A DNA stretch of 31,887 bases. It comes from a virus. The position numbers and the translations under genes were made by a program. Each line of letters begins with the position of its first letter. The first letter of the stretch is position 1. Below, piece after piece: positions 23,383-30,763 of this stretch. Location: IMG/VR virus record IMGVR_UViG_3300025815_000061, positions 1-31,887 of that record; one strand, written 5' to 3'. Under the pieces are notes generated by a model that had not been told where the DNA came from, searched no databases, and was given only the letters and a program-made list of their open reading frames with translations.

Positions 23383-23413
23383 TGTTTATTGTCTCCTTTT
23401 CTCAGGTAAATGG

Positions 23414-23935
23414 TTAGGACGCAGCCATGAGGTCATGCGCAATGAGAACATCGAGGATGTCGTTGATGGCGGAGCGGGCCTCAGCGTCTTGAGTTGCTCC
23501 ACCGGAAGGATCAGCGATGAAGGTGCTTTCGGCAGCCTTGTGCTCAACGGTGTGCGGGATGGCAAGGAACCGCTGATCGTCAGCCGTGTTCCCCTGGTAG
23601 AGCGAGCGGCCAAGGACGATCCCTGAGCCAGCGCTTCCAACGGGCGCCACTTTGCCTCCAGCCGCCGCGATGAACTTGCCGCCCTTGGCGATCACGCCAT
23701 TGGCAACGAATCGAGCGGTGCCAGGCTGGCCCAGCAGGCGGATTCGGACATATTCAGAATCAGCAGAAAGGCGGCCCTCATAGGTGCCGATTGCATTTGC
23801 TGCGGTGGCCAGAATCTTGCAGGTGTCCTCGGCGGTGCCGAGCTCCACAAGGTAACCTTCCTTTCCGCTGAGTTGGCCCGCGGTCTCCTCCTTGAGAGTG
23901 ATATAGGGGCCTTCAGTTACTCCAGTAGTGTTCAT
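23414..23935 (-). CDS. Head decoration or stabilising protein
   Basis: A 173-residue protein, beta-rich with many Gly and Ala residues (AAAGGKVAPVGSAGSGIVLGR), resembling capsid decoration or DUF2190-type proteins that sit between the protease/scaffold and capsid genes. The C-terminus ends in a short helix (INDILDVLIAHDLM). Position fits a decoration protein; the sequence alone does not prove it. Confidence 0.55.
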   Translation of the reverse strand: MNTTGVTEGPYITLKEETAGQLSGKEGYLVELGTAEDTCKILATAANAIGTYEGRLSADSEYVRIRLLGQPGTARFVANGVIAKGGKFIAAAGGKVAPVGSAGSGIVLGRSLYQGNTADDQRFLAIPHTVEHKAAESTFIADPSGGATQDAEARSAINDILDVLIAHDLMAAS

Positions 23936-23964
23936 GGTAGTCTAAAGTCGTTGTTGTTTGTCGG

Positions 23965-25092
23965 TTAGTTTTTGGACGACCGATGAGCCTGGAGAATGGC
24001 CTGGGTCGCTTCGATTTGAAGCGCTGCGCCTTCCTGACCGAGCCCCATTTGGGTGTGATAGTCCTGGTAAGATTGGGTTCCCATCTGGCGGATGGCATCG
24101 CCCACATTTTTGGCCTTGCCTGCCTGCACGAGATCGCGAGCACGTTCGAGCAGCGATTTGTCGCTATCGTCGATATCCTCTGCGGGGCCGGCCTTGGCCG
24201 CCTTCACGACGGGCTTTTCCAAGTCAGAGGCAGGAATGCGATTCATGATCGCCTTGGCCGTCTCGGGGCTGGATAGGAACTGCTCGCGCATCGAGGCCTT
24301 GAAATCCTCATCCTTCGGCTTGATGCGCCCGGCCTTTACGTGCTCCTCGATGAAAGCATCAGCTTGAGCTTCCTTCATGGCTTGCACTTGCGCCAGGGCG
24401 TCTTCTTTCTCCTTCTTAGCGGTTACGAGGGCCGCTTGAAGGTCCTTGTCTTGCTCTTTGGAACGGGAGGCGGTGATATGCTCGGCAATCATCGCCGCGG
24501 CCTTCTCAGGATCCTTGGCTTGCTCTGCGGTAATCACCCCCAGCTCCACGAACTTGGTTAGGTCCATTGGTTTCTGTGTTGGTGGTTGCTTGGGTTCTTT
24601 CGCAGCCCTCTTGGCGGCGATAGATTCGATGCTCTCGAAGGCCGGATCGCTCACCAGCCCGCCGATTGCTTTGCTTGATGGGTGTAGCCCTAACGGTTTA
24701 CCCTCCGGGGAGAGGAGAAACTCAGGGGAGAAAAATTGAAGCTCTTTGTCTTGGATCGATTGCTTGGCCGCCGTGGTCCATTCGGACTCACAGATGAGCC
24801 CTCGCTCTTCATCCCAAAGGAAACGTTTAGGATGGCCCGCCGCTCGGCCTCCCTCATGCAGGTAATCGAAGAACGGGGGAACGTTTTGCGCTTGAAGGGC
24901 CTCGAGGTCCGCCTGGAAGACCTTCTCGATGCCGGCTTCCACAACCACCTCACGAGTGGCGGTCTGACCGTTCACTTTGGCCGTGATCGTGTGCCGCCCT
25001 TTGGGAAGATACTGGATCAGCCTTTTCGGCTCTTTGGAGTCGGACGCAATGAGTGCCGTCGCAAATCCAGCCTGAATGAGATCGCCCTGCAT
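23965..25092 (-). CDS. Mu gpI-like head protease fused to a scaffold
   Basis: A 375-residue protein. The first 180 residues match Mu gpI-type prohead proteases, with VPPFFDYLHEGGRAAGHPK and SEWTTAAKQSIQDKELQFFSPEF. The second half is a Glu/Lys/Ala-rich coiled coil typical of a scaffold, after a Pro-rich linker. In Mu the scaffold (Z) is made from an internal start. Here an in-frame ATG at 24567 (MDLTKFVELG) lies right at the linker and could do the same. I chose the ATG at 25092 because GGGAG lies seven bases before it. A TTG at 25140 is possible but less likely. Confidence 0.82.
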   Translation of the reverse strand: MQGDLIQAGFATALIASDSKEPKRLIQYLPKGRHTITAKVNGQTATREVVVEAGIEKVFQADLEALQAQNVPPFFDYLHEGGRAAGHPKRFLWDEERGLICESEWTTAAKQSIQDKELQFFSPEFLLSPEGKPLGLHPSSKAIGGLVSDPAFESIESIAAKRAAKEPKQPPTQKPMDLTKFVELGVITAEQAKDPEKAAAMIAEHITASRSKEQDKDLQAALVTAKKEKEDALAQVQAMKEAQADAFIEEHVKAGRIKPKDEDFKASMREQFLSSPETAKAIMNRIPASDLEKPVVKAAKAGPAEDIDDSDKSLLERARDLVQAGKAKNVGDAIRQMGTQSYQDYHTQMGLGQEGAALQIEATQAILQAHRSSKN

Positions 25093-25170
25093 GGTATCTC
25101 CCACCAAGGACTGAAAACAACCCTGCGGAAAGGCTGGCAAATGGGCGTTGCTCGGCCTACCATCTCAAGA

Positions 25171-25647
25171 ATGAGCGACTCTCAGTATTCAGGAGCCCGA
25201 ATCAAATTTCGCTGCGGTGAGAAGGATTATGATATCAAGGTTAAGGAAGAAGACGCTTCCATATCCATTGACCAAGAAGTCTGCTACAAGGATGAGGATG
25301 GCATTTATTATTCACTGACAAGGGACAACGATGGCAACGATGCTCTCCGGTATTGTGCCGTGCCTGACGCAATAGTAGAGCTAAGGTTGAAGGCAAAGAT
25401 TGAAGATCCTCGCTCACTTCTTCTGAGGGCCCCCGAGACAGTGGATGTCACTATCGAACTGGCAGGGTCGGAAATCTTGGGCCATTTAAAATCGGTCTGT
25501 TCAGATGGCCATATCGAGGTTGTTGCCCACACTCCCACTAAAATCCGAGCGTTTGAGCTGCCTGCTGGTTGGAGGCGCCCCAAAGACTGGACCCCCCAGA
25601 TGCTGATGCCATTGCCATCTGAGTGTGGGGAGTGGGCGACGGGCTAA
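25171..25647 (+). CDS. Lone reverse-strand gene (moron-like), unknown function
   Basis: A 158-residue protein read opposite to all other head genes. It starts MSDSQYSGARIKFRCGEKDYD and appears beta-rich, with several Cys residues and a Trp-rich end (GWRRPKDWTPQ). No family is recognised. Base composition is more A/T-rich than the head genes on each side. A 15-base inverted repeat lies just after the stop. Reverse orientation, distinct composition and flanking dyads are typical of morons, which are expressed from prophages and often alter the host or exclude other phages. The exact role is unknown. Frames extending to 24736 run through the protease gene and were not used. Confidence 0.7.
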   Translation: MSDSQYSGARIKFRCGEKDYDIKVKEEDASISIDQEVCYKDEDGIYYSLTRDNDGNDALRYCAVPDAIVELRLKAKIEDPRSLLLRAPETVDVTIELAGSEILGHLKSVCSDGHIEVVAHTPTKIRAFELPAGWRRPKDWTPQMLMPLPSECGEWATG

Positions 25648-25651
25648 CGAG

Positions 25652-25697
25652 CAAGTTCAGAGTTGACCGACAAAATCGGAGCTCAACTCTGAACTTG
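25652..25697. terminator. Perfect 15-base inverted repeat behind the moron gene
   Basis: CAAGTTCAGAGTTGA (25652-25666) is followed by its exact complement TCAACTCTGAACTTG (25683-25697). Inside the loop CCGA and TCGG pair again around CAAAA. It begins four bases after the stop of the plus-strand gene. No T run follows on either strand, so it may be a terminator, a recombination scar or a binding site. Confidence 0.55.
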
Positions 25698-25712
25698 ACG
25701 ATTCGGTGGCAG

Positions 25713-25756
25713 GACATTCGCGAATGTCTCAGTTTTCGGTCCCGTAAACAGTTTAC
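25713..25756. promoter_or_regulatory. Two perfect palindromes between the moron and head genes
   Basis: GACATTCGCGAATGTC at 25713-25728 is a perfect 16-base palindrome. GTAAACAGTTTAC at 25744-25756 is another perfect dyad around a central A. They lie in a 139-base non-coding stretch and look like operator sites. No regulator can be assigned, and no strong promoter was found with them. Confidence 0.4.
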
Positions 25757-25786
25757 CAGAGCCAAATCGTTTAACGTCAACGGACG

Positions 25787-26389
25787 TCAGAGAGCCCCTT
25801 CCAGCTCCCGAGCCATCGCCTTGATGAAAGGCTCAAGGAAGACGTCATCCACCGGGAGAGCCCCTGGCCATTTTGGATGTGTCACCGAGCGCTTCAGCGC
25901 GTAGGCGGTCTTCGCCGGCGTGCCCTTCCGCTCGACGAACATCAGCACGTCTTTCCCGCGTGGCCGAAAGAGGCGGAATCCCGTGACTCGCTCGAACTGC
26001 TTCGTTGTGCGGCCATGCGCTCGGGGATCGATGGGAATCGTCAGCCATGGATTGCCTCGTATCGTGCCTCCCTCCACCTTGTGGCGGAAGTGAGGGTGAG
26101 CGTTGACGATGATGGCTTTGTCGGATGAGATCGGACCGCGAGCCCATGCCCGAGTGACATCCCTCGGCCATTGCGTGCGGGTTCGGCCTGCTCCCCAGGT
26201 GGGCAGAGCGTGGTTGAACCATCCTCCCGCCGAATCAAACTGGCGGTGATAGTCTTGGACCCCCTCAACGGCAGCCTGGGCGCCGACCGCGTTCAGGTCC
26301 CGCCTCTCCTCCGGGCCTAGCAGGTTAAGCAGTCGCTGGAGGCCTGGGGTGGCGTAGTCTTCAAGATGGAATGTGACACCGACGCTCAC
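25787..26389 (-). CDS. Virion morphogenesis-like protein
   Basis: A 200-residue protein rich in His, Arg and Trp in its middle (WGAGRTRTQWPRDVTRAWARG, NAHPHFRHKVEGG). It starts with a helical N-terminus (LQRLLNLLGPEERRDLNAVG) like phage morphogenesis/gpG-type proteins. It directly follows the portal gene with a four-base overlap and precedes the protease, as small morphogenesis proteins do in Mu-like genomes. The family assignment is by position and general shape. Confidence 0.5.
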   Translation of the reverse strand: MSVGVTFHLEDYATPGLQRLLNLLGPEERRDLNAVGAQAAVEGVQDYHRQFDSAGGWFNHALPTWGAGRTRTQWPRDVTRAWARGPISSDKAIIVNAHPHFRHKVEGGTIRGNPWLTIPIDPRAHGRTTKQFERVTGFRLFRPRGKDVLMFVERKGTPAKTAYALKRSVTHPKWPGALPVDDVFLEPFIKAMARELEGAL

Positions 26390-28170
26390 TTGGCTGGCAA
26401 ATCGAGGGCCTTCTGTCCCGCGCCTGCCAACATTGCGGTTCCCACCGCTCGAACCATCGCCTCCTCCAGTGCGCCGGTGTTGAGCTCAAGGTCAGGGATC
26501 GTGGCCGCAGCCTCAACCAGCACTCGCTCAAACTCTGCCGGCGTGGCTTTACCTTCCAAGGCCATCGTGACAAGCGGACGAAAGAAATCAGCGGCAGGTT
26601 CGAGCCATTCCTGTGCGACATTGGGAACCATGGCCGCGACATTCTCTTGAAGGGCCTCCAGTGTCGCCGTGTTGAGCGTGGCCGCCGCTTTGACATGATC
26701 GCCCTGCCTGGCCCTCTGCGCAGTTGTCTCACCTCCTCGGGGCTCCTCCTCGCCTTCTAAATTGAATGGAGCCCGACCCGACTCCGGGCCGGGTTGCGGC
26801 TGAGTTCCTGGCGTGACCCCATCTGCATCGCCTGGGTCGGGCTCCGGATTCACCAGCGATGGGGAAGATGATGGGGTGAAAAGCTCCTCGCCGTCTTCTG
26901 GCATCCTCACGCCATGACGATCATAGATATCCTTGATCGCGACGGGTAGACGCATGGATCCCGAGAAAAGCTTCTCGTCTCGCTCCACCTTTTTCAGCGC
27001 ATCCTCATCGTCGGGCCAGTCCGGTTGGATGTAGGGCAGCTCTTCTGCGTCTGGATAGTTTGCCCGGATAACCGCGGGAACCAGTTGGAAATTGAGGATC
27101 TCAGCAGCAAAGGCCACCGCGGACTCAATTCGACTGCGGCGAATAGACTCGTGCACATCGCCGAGTGCACGGCTGCCGGAGTCTCCAACGTCACTGGTCA
27201 GCGTCTGGCCAAGGATGAACTTCGCGACGGCATTGTTTGCCATCGTGATGAGTTCCTTCTGTGGCAGAGATTGAGCCCCGGATGGAATCGGTGTGATGTC
27301 AATCTTCGTGCCATCGGGGCCGGACGCCCATCCGGCGGTGCCGATGTTCTGGAGTGCATTGTTCAGCGCAATCCTCGCTTGGTCATCGCCTTCGCGGTAG
27401 GTGCCGAATCGGAAGGGAACACCGAAGACCTGGCCATATTGAAGGAACCACTTCAGCCCATAGACGGCAGCGATCCAGTAGGGAACAAGCGCACGGAGAG
27501 GAGCCGTCTGAAGAGTGCCGCCGCGGTGCCACCGTTTCTCGCCCACCAGGAACTTGTTGGGGTCGAATTGAACCAGCTTGTCGGCCATTCTTCCATTCGG
27601 AGAAAACAACACCTGATCAATCTCGCTCCCATGGCGAGGATAGCGGTAGAAGATCGGCGAGAGCTCCTCGGTGTCAGTTGGCAGCCAAAGCCCATCAAAG
27701 ACACCCCAGTGAATTTCTCTGATTGTCAGCCCATAGAAATACCCCATCGCCAGCTCTCGCACCGTGCCATGCCATCCCATCCGCCGAGTGTTGGCCATAG
27801 GCCGCATCGATCGCTTGAGCTTCTGGATGATCGACGCTTTATCCTCAGCAGTAGGAGTAGGCTCTTCCCCCTCCTCTGCGAATGGTTGCACTGCCAATGG
27901 TGCCCGTGCGGCCTCATCGCAGACCTGATTAAGGGCCTGGCCAAGATCCGGCCAGGTGCCCACCATGATATTGAAGAGATTGTCCTGCTCGAGGGGATCG
28001 CCGTTGATGGCGCCCTTGAGGATCCGAGCGACTTCATCAGGCTTGAGGATCTGCTCAAAACGTTGCCAAACACGATCATTCGCCAACGGCATGACGACGT
28101 TGGAGTTCAAACCGAAAGACCGCGAAGGTGTTCTCCTTACGGCCCTTGATCGTGTTGTGCGGATTCCCAT
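26386..28170 (-). CDS. Portal protein (DUF935, Mu gp29-like)
   Basis: A 594-residue protein with the DUF935/gp29 pattern: RRMGWHGTVRELAMGYFYGLT, then APLRALVPYWIAAVYGLKWFLQYGQVFGVPFRFG. SQLPQKE-like SLPQKELITMANNAVAKFILGQTLTSD follows, then a helix with RRSRIESAVAFAAEILNFQLVP. The C-terminal 150 residues, after a Pro/Glu/Gly-rich linker, form extra helices not needed by a minimal portal. They may represent a fused gp30-like morphogenesis part. The portal is the ring through which DNA is packaged. Confidence 0.85.
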   Translation of the reverse strand: MGIRTTRSRAVRRTPSRSFGLNSNVVMPLANDRVWQRFEQILKPDEVARILKGAINGDPLEQDNLFNIMVGTWPDLGQALNQVCDEAARAPLAVQPFAEEGEEPTPTAEDKASIIQKLKRSMRPMANTRRMGWHGTVRELAMGYFYGLTIREIHWGVFDGLWLPTDTEELSPIFYRYPRHGSEIDQVLFSPNGRMADKLVQFDPNKFLVGEKRWHRGGTLQTAPLRALVPYWIAAVYGLKWFLQYGQVFGVPFRFGTYREGDDQARIALNNALQNIGTAGWASGPDGTKIDITPIPSGAQSLPQKELITMANNAVAKFILGQTLTSDVGDSGSRALGDVHESIRRSRIESAVAFAAEILNFQLVPAVIRANYPDAEELPYIQPDWPDDEDALKKVERDEKLFSGSMRLPVAIKDIYDRHGVRMPEDGEELFTPSSSPSLVNPEPDPGDADGVTPGTQPQPGPESGRAPFNLEGEEEPRGGETTAQRARQGDHVKAAATLNTATLEALQENVAAMVPNVAQEWLEPAADFFRPLVTMALEGKATPAEFERVLVEAAATIPDLELNTGALEEAMVRAVGTAMLAGAGQKALDLPAK

Positions 28171-28172
28171 GG

Positions 28173-28502
28173 CTAACTGCCGCTCGCTTTCTTCGCTGCG
28201 GGTTTATTCGGCGGCCCGTCTGAGACTCCCTTGGGCTCATCCCCCTTCTTGTCCGATTTTAGAGGGATGACTTCGGGGCCTTTCTTCTTGGACTCTTCGG
28301 CCTGCTTCTTGGCCTCCTCTTTCTTCAAGACCTGCTCGGTGATGTGCTCCTCTTGGAGCTCAATCTCATACCTCCGCAGCTGGTCCTTAATCTGCGCAAC
28401 ATCCTCCACGATGTCATAGTGATGCTTTTTGAGGTGGCGCGAAAGTGCCGCGTGAATGATGTGGATCTGATTCGGAGTGAGTTTGATTTCTGGTTGCTTC
28501 AT
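28173..28502 (-). CDS. Small charged protein with helix and Lys/Glu-rich tail
   Basis: This 109-residue protein starts with a helical region (NQIHIIHAALSRHLKKHHYDIVEDVAQIK) and continues as a long Glu/Lys coiled coil with a probably disordered Lys/Pro/Ser-rich end. It stops two bases before the portal ATG. No family recognised; it may be a small head accessory or packaging factor, on position only. Confidence 0.6.
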   Translation of the reverse strand: MKQPEIKLTPNQIHIIHAALSRHLKKHHYDIVEDVAQIKDQLRRYEIELQEEHITEQVLKKEEAKKQAEESKKKGPEVIPLKSDKKGDEPKGVSDGPPNKPAAKKASGS

Positions 28503-28523
28503 TTTGATGGGGTGGGGAAATAA

Positions 28524-28913
28524 TCAAGGAGCGGCATCGGCCCACTCCTGCGCCAGATCATCGGCGAGAGTGACGCTGGAAAGATCCGGAGCAAACGTCG
28601 CCGCATACGCTGGCACCTTCTCCCATGGATCAAACGTGACCGCGCCAGAGCCTTCCAAGGCCTGCACCTGAGCGGCGTGGCGAGTGAATAACAGAGCCGC
28701 TGATGCCGGATCGACATTGAGAAGCGCTTCCACTTCGGCCTTGTCTCGTGGGTTCTCTGGAGTTCCCCAGACCTTTCGGAATGCTTCGCTCAGTGAATGC
28801 TCCAGATTGACGAGAACGTTATCTGAGGCGCTCACTAGAGCTTCCATTTCAAGCTCCACCGAAGTCTTTTCGGGCGGGACTTCCTCTTGCGTGATTTTGT
28901 TTAGTGTTGGCAT
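28524..28913 (-). CDS. Fibre-associated small protein A
   Basis: A 129-residue protein, mostly helical. Its core VWGTPENPRDKAEVEALLN and TRHAAQVQALE matches the other small protein at 30379-30762 (FWGTPGNVEDRDALVAKLE, SRHAAAMQYLL), and both end in a short VTL/ITV strand before a Trp. It follows the fibre gene at 28919-30355 by five bases. Two fibre genes each with such a partner suggest a chaperone or attachment protein for its fibre. No known chaperone family is recognised. Confidence 0.65.
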   Translation of the reverse strand: MPTLNKITQEEVPPEKTSVELEMEALVSASDNVLVNLEHSLSEAFRKVWGTPENPRDKAEVEALLNVDPASAALLFTRHAAQVQALEGSGAVTFDPWEKVPAYAATFAPDLSSVTLADDLAQEWADAAP

Positions 28914-28918
28914 GAGTG

Positions 28919-30355
28919 TTACGCACTAGTGACGGTTTCCCAAGCAGATCCGGTGTAAACCGCCAATTTGCTCAAAGTGGAGTCGTAAACCACCATCCCC
29001 GCCGTCGGTGACGCGATTGCGTTTTTCTGCGTGGTGGTCATGCGCGGAGGCATGAAAGCTTTCGTTGTAGACGTTAGGTCTAGGAGGGCGTTAGCGTTCG
29101 GCGCGCTCGTGCCAAAGCCCGCGTTGCCGCTGGAGTCGATAGTAAACGCCGTGGTGTCCCCCATTACGATTTCTAATGGGCTCGCGGTTGACCCGCCGGG
29201 AGTCGTCCATGAGTAAATCCGATTTTTCCCACTCTCAGCCCCAACCACCAGCGCTGAAGCCGTGGCGCCTGTTCGGCTAAAGGCCGCGTAAACGTTGTCA
29301 GCATCACTGACATGTAATTTTCGACTCGGTGCCGAAGTGCCAATACCCAAATTCCCGCCCAAAGGATTCAACACCAACGGCAACGCGCTCGTTCCATCAC
29401 CTGCTTGAATGCCTTGGGCGTTGTTCGCGCTGTTGGCATAGCCAAGATACAGCCCATAAGGCGTAGCGTTGTTGCTTCCCAGGATCTTGACTACTGCGTC
29501 AGTGCTCGCATCTGAAACGCTGGACCACGTGTTGGTGGCTTCGTCATGCTTTACGGTGAGCTTGTTAGGTGGCGCGACGCCATAGCCAACTGACACATTG
29601 CTATTTGCGCTAATTCTCAACAACTCATCCGAGGCAGTAGCTGCGGAAGCGGTTGAATCAGGGTCTACGCAAAAAATTAAATCCCCTAATCCATTAGAGC
29701 CAGTCTCTATATGGGCGATAAATGATTTATATGACGTGTAGTCCGTTCCGGCTGCGGTAGAAAATTTAATGCCCGCTAGATCCCCCGTGGTGGAGCGGTT
29801 GTCGCGAATAGCTAAAAACGTCCCCCCTGATCCCCCCCACAGATCGAGCGGGTTTTCGGGTCCAGTGGTGCCCCCTGTCCCGATGCCGATGTTGCCGCTG
29901 CTTAGAATGGACAAATGATTGTTCGCCCCATAGCCAAGATTGAGCGTCGTGCTCGCCTCATCCCAGCGGATCCTGCCAACGGTCGTTCCGTTGTTATTGT
30001 CGAAAAGGATGTCGGCGGTCGCGGCGGCGCTGTTGGCGTCGGTGTCAGCCTTGAGAGTGAGGGATGCGTTGCCGGTGTTGTTCAGCGAGAAGGCGCCGTA
30101 TCCAACAAGGGCCGTATCGCTGGATGTGCCTAAAGTGGTCGTTGTGCCGGATCGCTGAAGAACGACGCTCCCTCCAATCCTGACGTATCCGTTGATATCG
30201 ACGCCAAACTTCTCGGAGGTTCCGATATCGAGACGCTGGAGGAGGCTCCCGGCAGCACTGGCGGTATCCGTGACGTCCAGATAGATTCCCTGGTAGGTCG
30301 TCCCTGAGTCCGTCCAGGTGTCCGTCAATGCGTCGAGCTTAACCGGCGTGGGCAT
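28919..30355 (-). CDS. Fibre protein
   Basis: A 478-residue protein, strand-rich with repeated GIGT/GFGTSAP segments (NLGIGTSAPSRKLHVSD; NAGFGTSAPNANALLD). Its C-terminal motif AFMPPRMTTTQKNAIASPTAGM...GSAWETV is common at the ends of phage fibres and spikes. The protein is probably a trimeric fibre. It lies upstream of the portal rather than with the tail genes, so it could be a head or tail fibre. Base composition is similar to its neighbours. Confidence 0.75.
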   Translation of the reverse strand: MPTPVKLDALTDTWTDSGTTYQGIYLDVTDTASAAGSLLQRLDIGTSEKFGVDINGYVRIGGSVVLQRSGTTTTLGTSSDTALVGYGAFSLNNTGNASLTLKADTDANSAAATADILFDNNNGTTVGRIRWDEASTTLNLGYGANNHLSILSSGNIGIGTGGTTGPENPLDLWGGSGGTFLAIRDNRSTTGDLAGIKFSTAAGTDYTSYKSFIAHIETGSNGLGDLIFCVDPDSTASAATASDELLRISANSNVSVGYGVAPPNKLTVKHDEATNTWSSVSDASTDAVVKILGSNNATPYGLYLGYANSANNAQGIQAGDGTSALPLVLNPLGGNLGIGTSAPSRKLHVSDADNVYAAFSRTGATASALVVGAESGKNRIYSWTTPGGSTASPLEIVMGDTTAFTIDSSGNAGFGTSAPNANALLDLTSTTKAFMPPRMTTTQKNAIASPTAGMVVYDSTLSKLAVYTGSAWETVTSA

Positions 30356-30378
30356 GGCAAATTAAATGGAGTGCGTTA

Positions 30379-30762
30379 TCACTGGGATTCAGTTTCCCAC
30401 GCGGCGTTCAAGGTTTCACCAACGGTAATAGTGGAGCCGTCCACGGCGACTTCGTAAGGCGTTGCCAATTGCCAGTCTGCCACATCCTCAACCATTTGGT
30501 TGGTTAGCAGGTATTGCATCGCCGCCGCGTGGCGAGAGGAAAGCGCTAACCAATTGTCAGCCCCAAGCGCTTCGAGTTTGGCCACGAGCGCGTCACGGTC
30601 CTCGACGTTGCCAGGTGTTCCCCAGAACGCGGTGAAGCCCGAGAGGATTGCGGACACGTAACGTTGCGTTGCTAACGCCTCATCGTTGAGTGCGCGTTGC
30701 GCGGCATCTTGCGCCTCGGTGCGCGTTTGCGCTTGCGGGTCGAATACGGTTTTCGCTTTCAT
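30379..30762 (-). CDS. Fibre-associated small protein B (paralogue of A)
   Basis: A 127-residue protein that shares with protein A the blocks WGTPxN, RHAA and the terminal VTL/ITV...W region. It begins one base after the stop of the larger fibre gene at 30764, so the fibre and small-protein pair occurs twice. Helical N-terminal part (AQRALNDEALATQRYVSAIL). Family unknown; a fibre chaperone or structural partner is inferred. Confidence 0.65.
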   Translation of the reverse strand: MKAKTVFDPQAQTRTEAQDAAQRALNDEALATQRYVSAILSGFTAFWGTPGNVEDRDALVAKLEALGADNWLALSSRHAAAMQYLLTNQMVEDVADWQLATPYEVAVDGSTITVGETLNAAWETESQ

Positions 30763-30763
30763 T

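Noticed and set aside
22138-23409. 423-codon plus-strand frame
   Set aside because: It is a shadow of the capsid gene and the next small gene, with no ribosome site and an unlikely Phe/Leu/Arg/His-rich composition.
24736-25170. Upstream extension of the plus-strand moron frame
   Set aside because: It runs antisense to the protease gene, with a composition unlike the downstream part. The ATG at 25171 gives a compact protein.
27025-28149. 374-codon plus-strand frame
   Set aside because: It is a shadow of the portal gene, which has clear family motifs.
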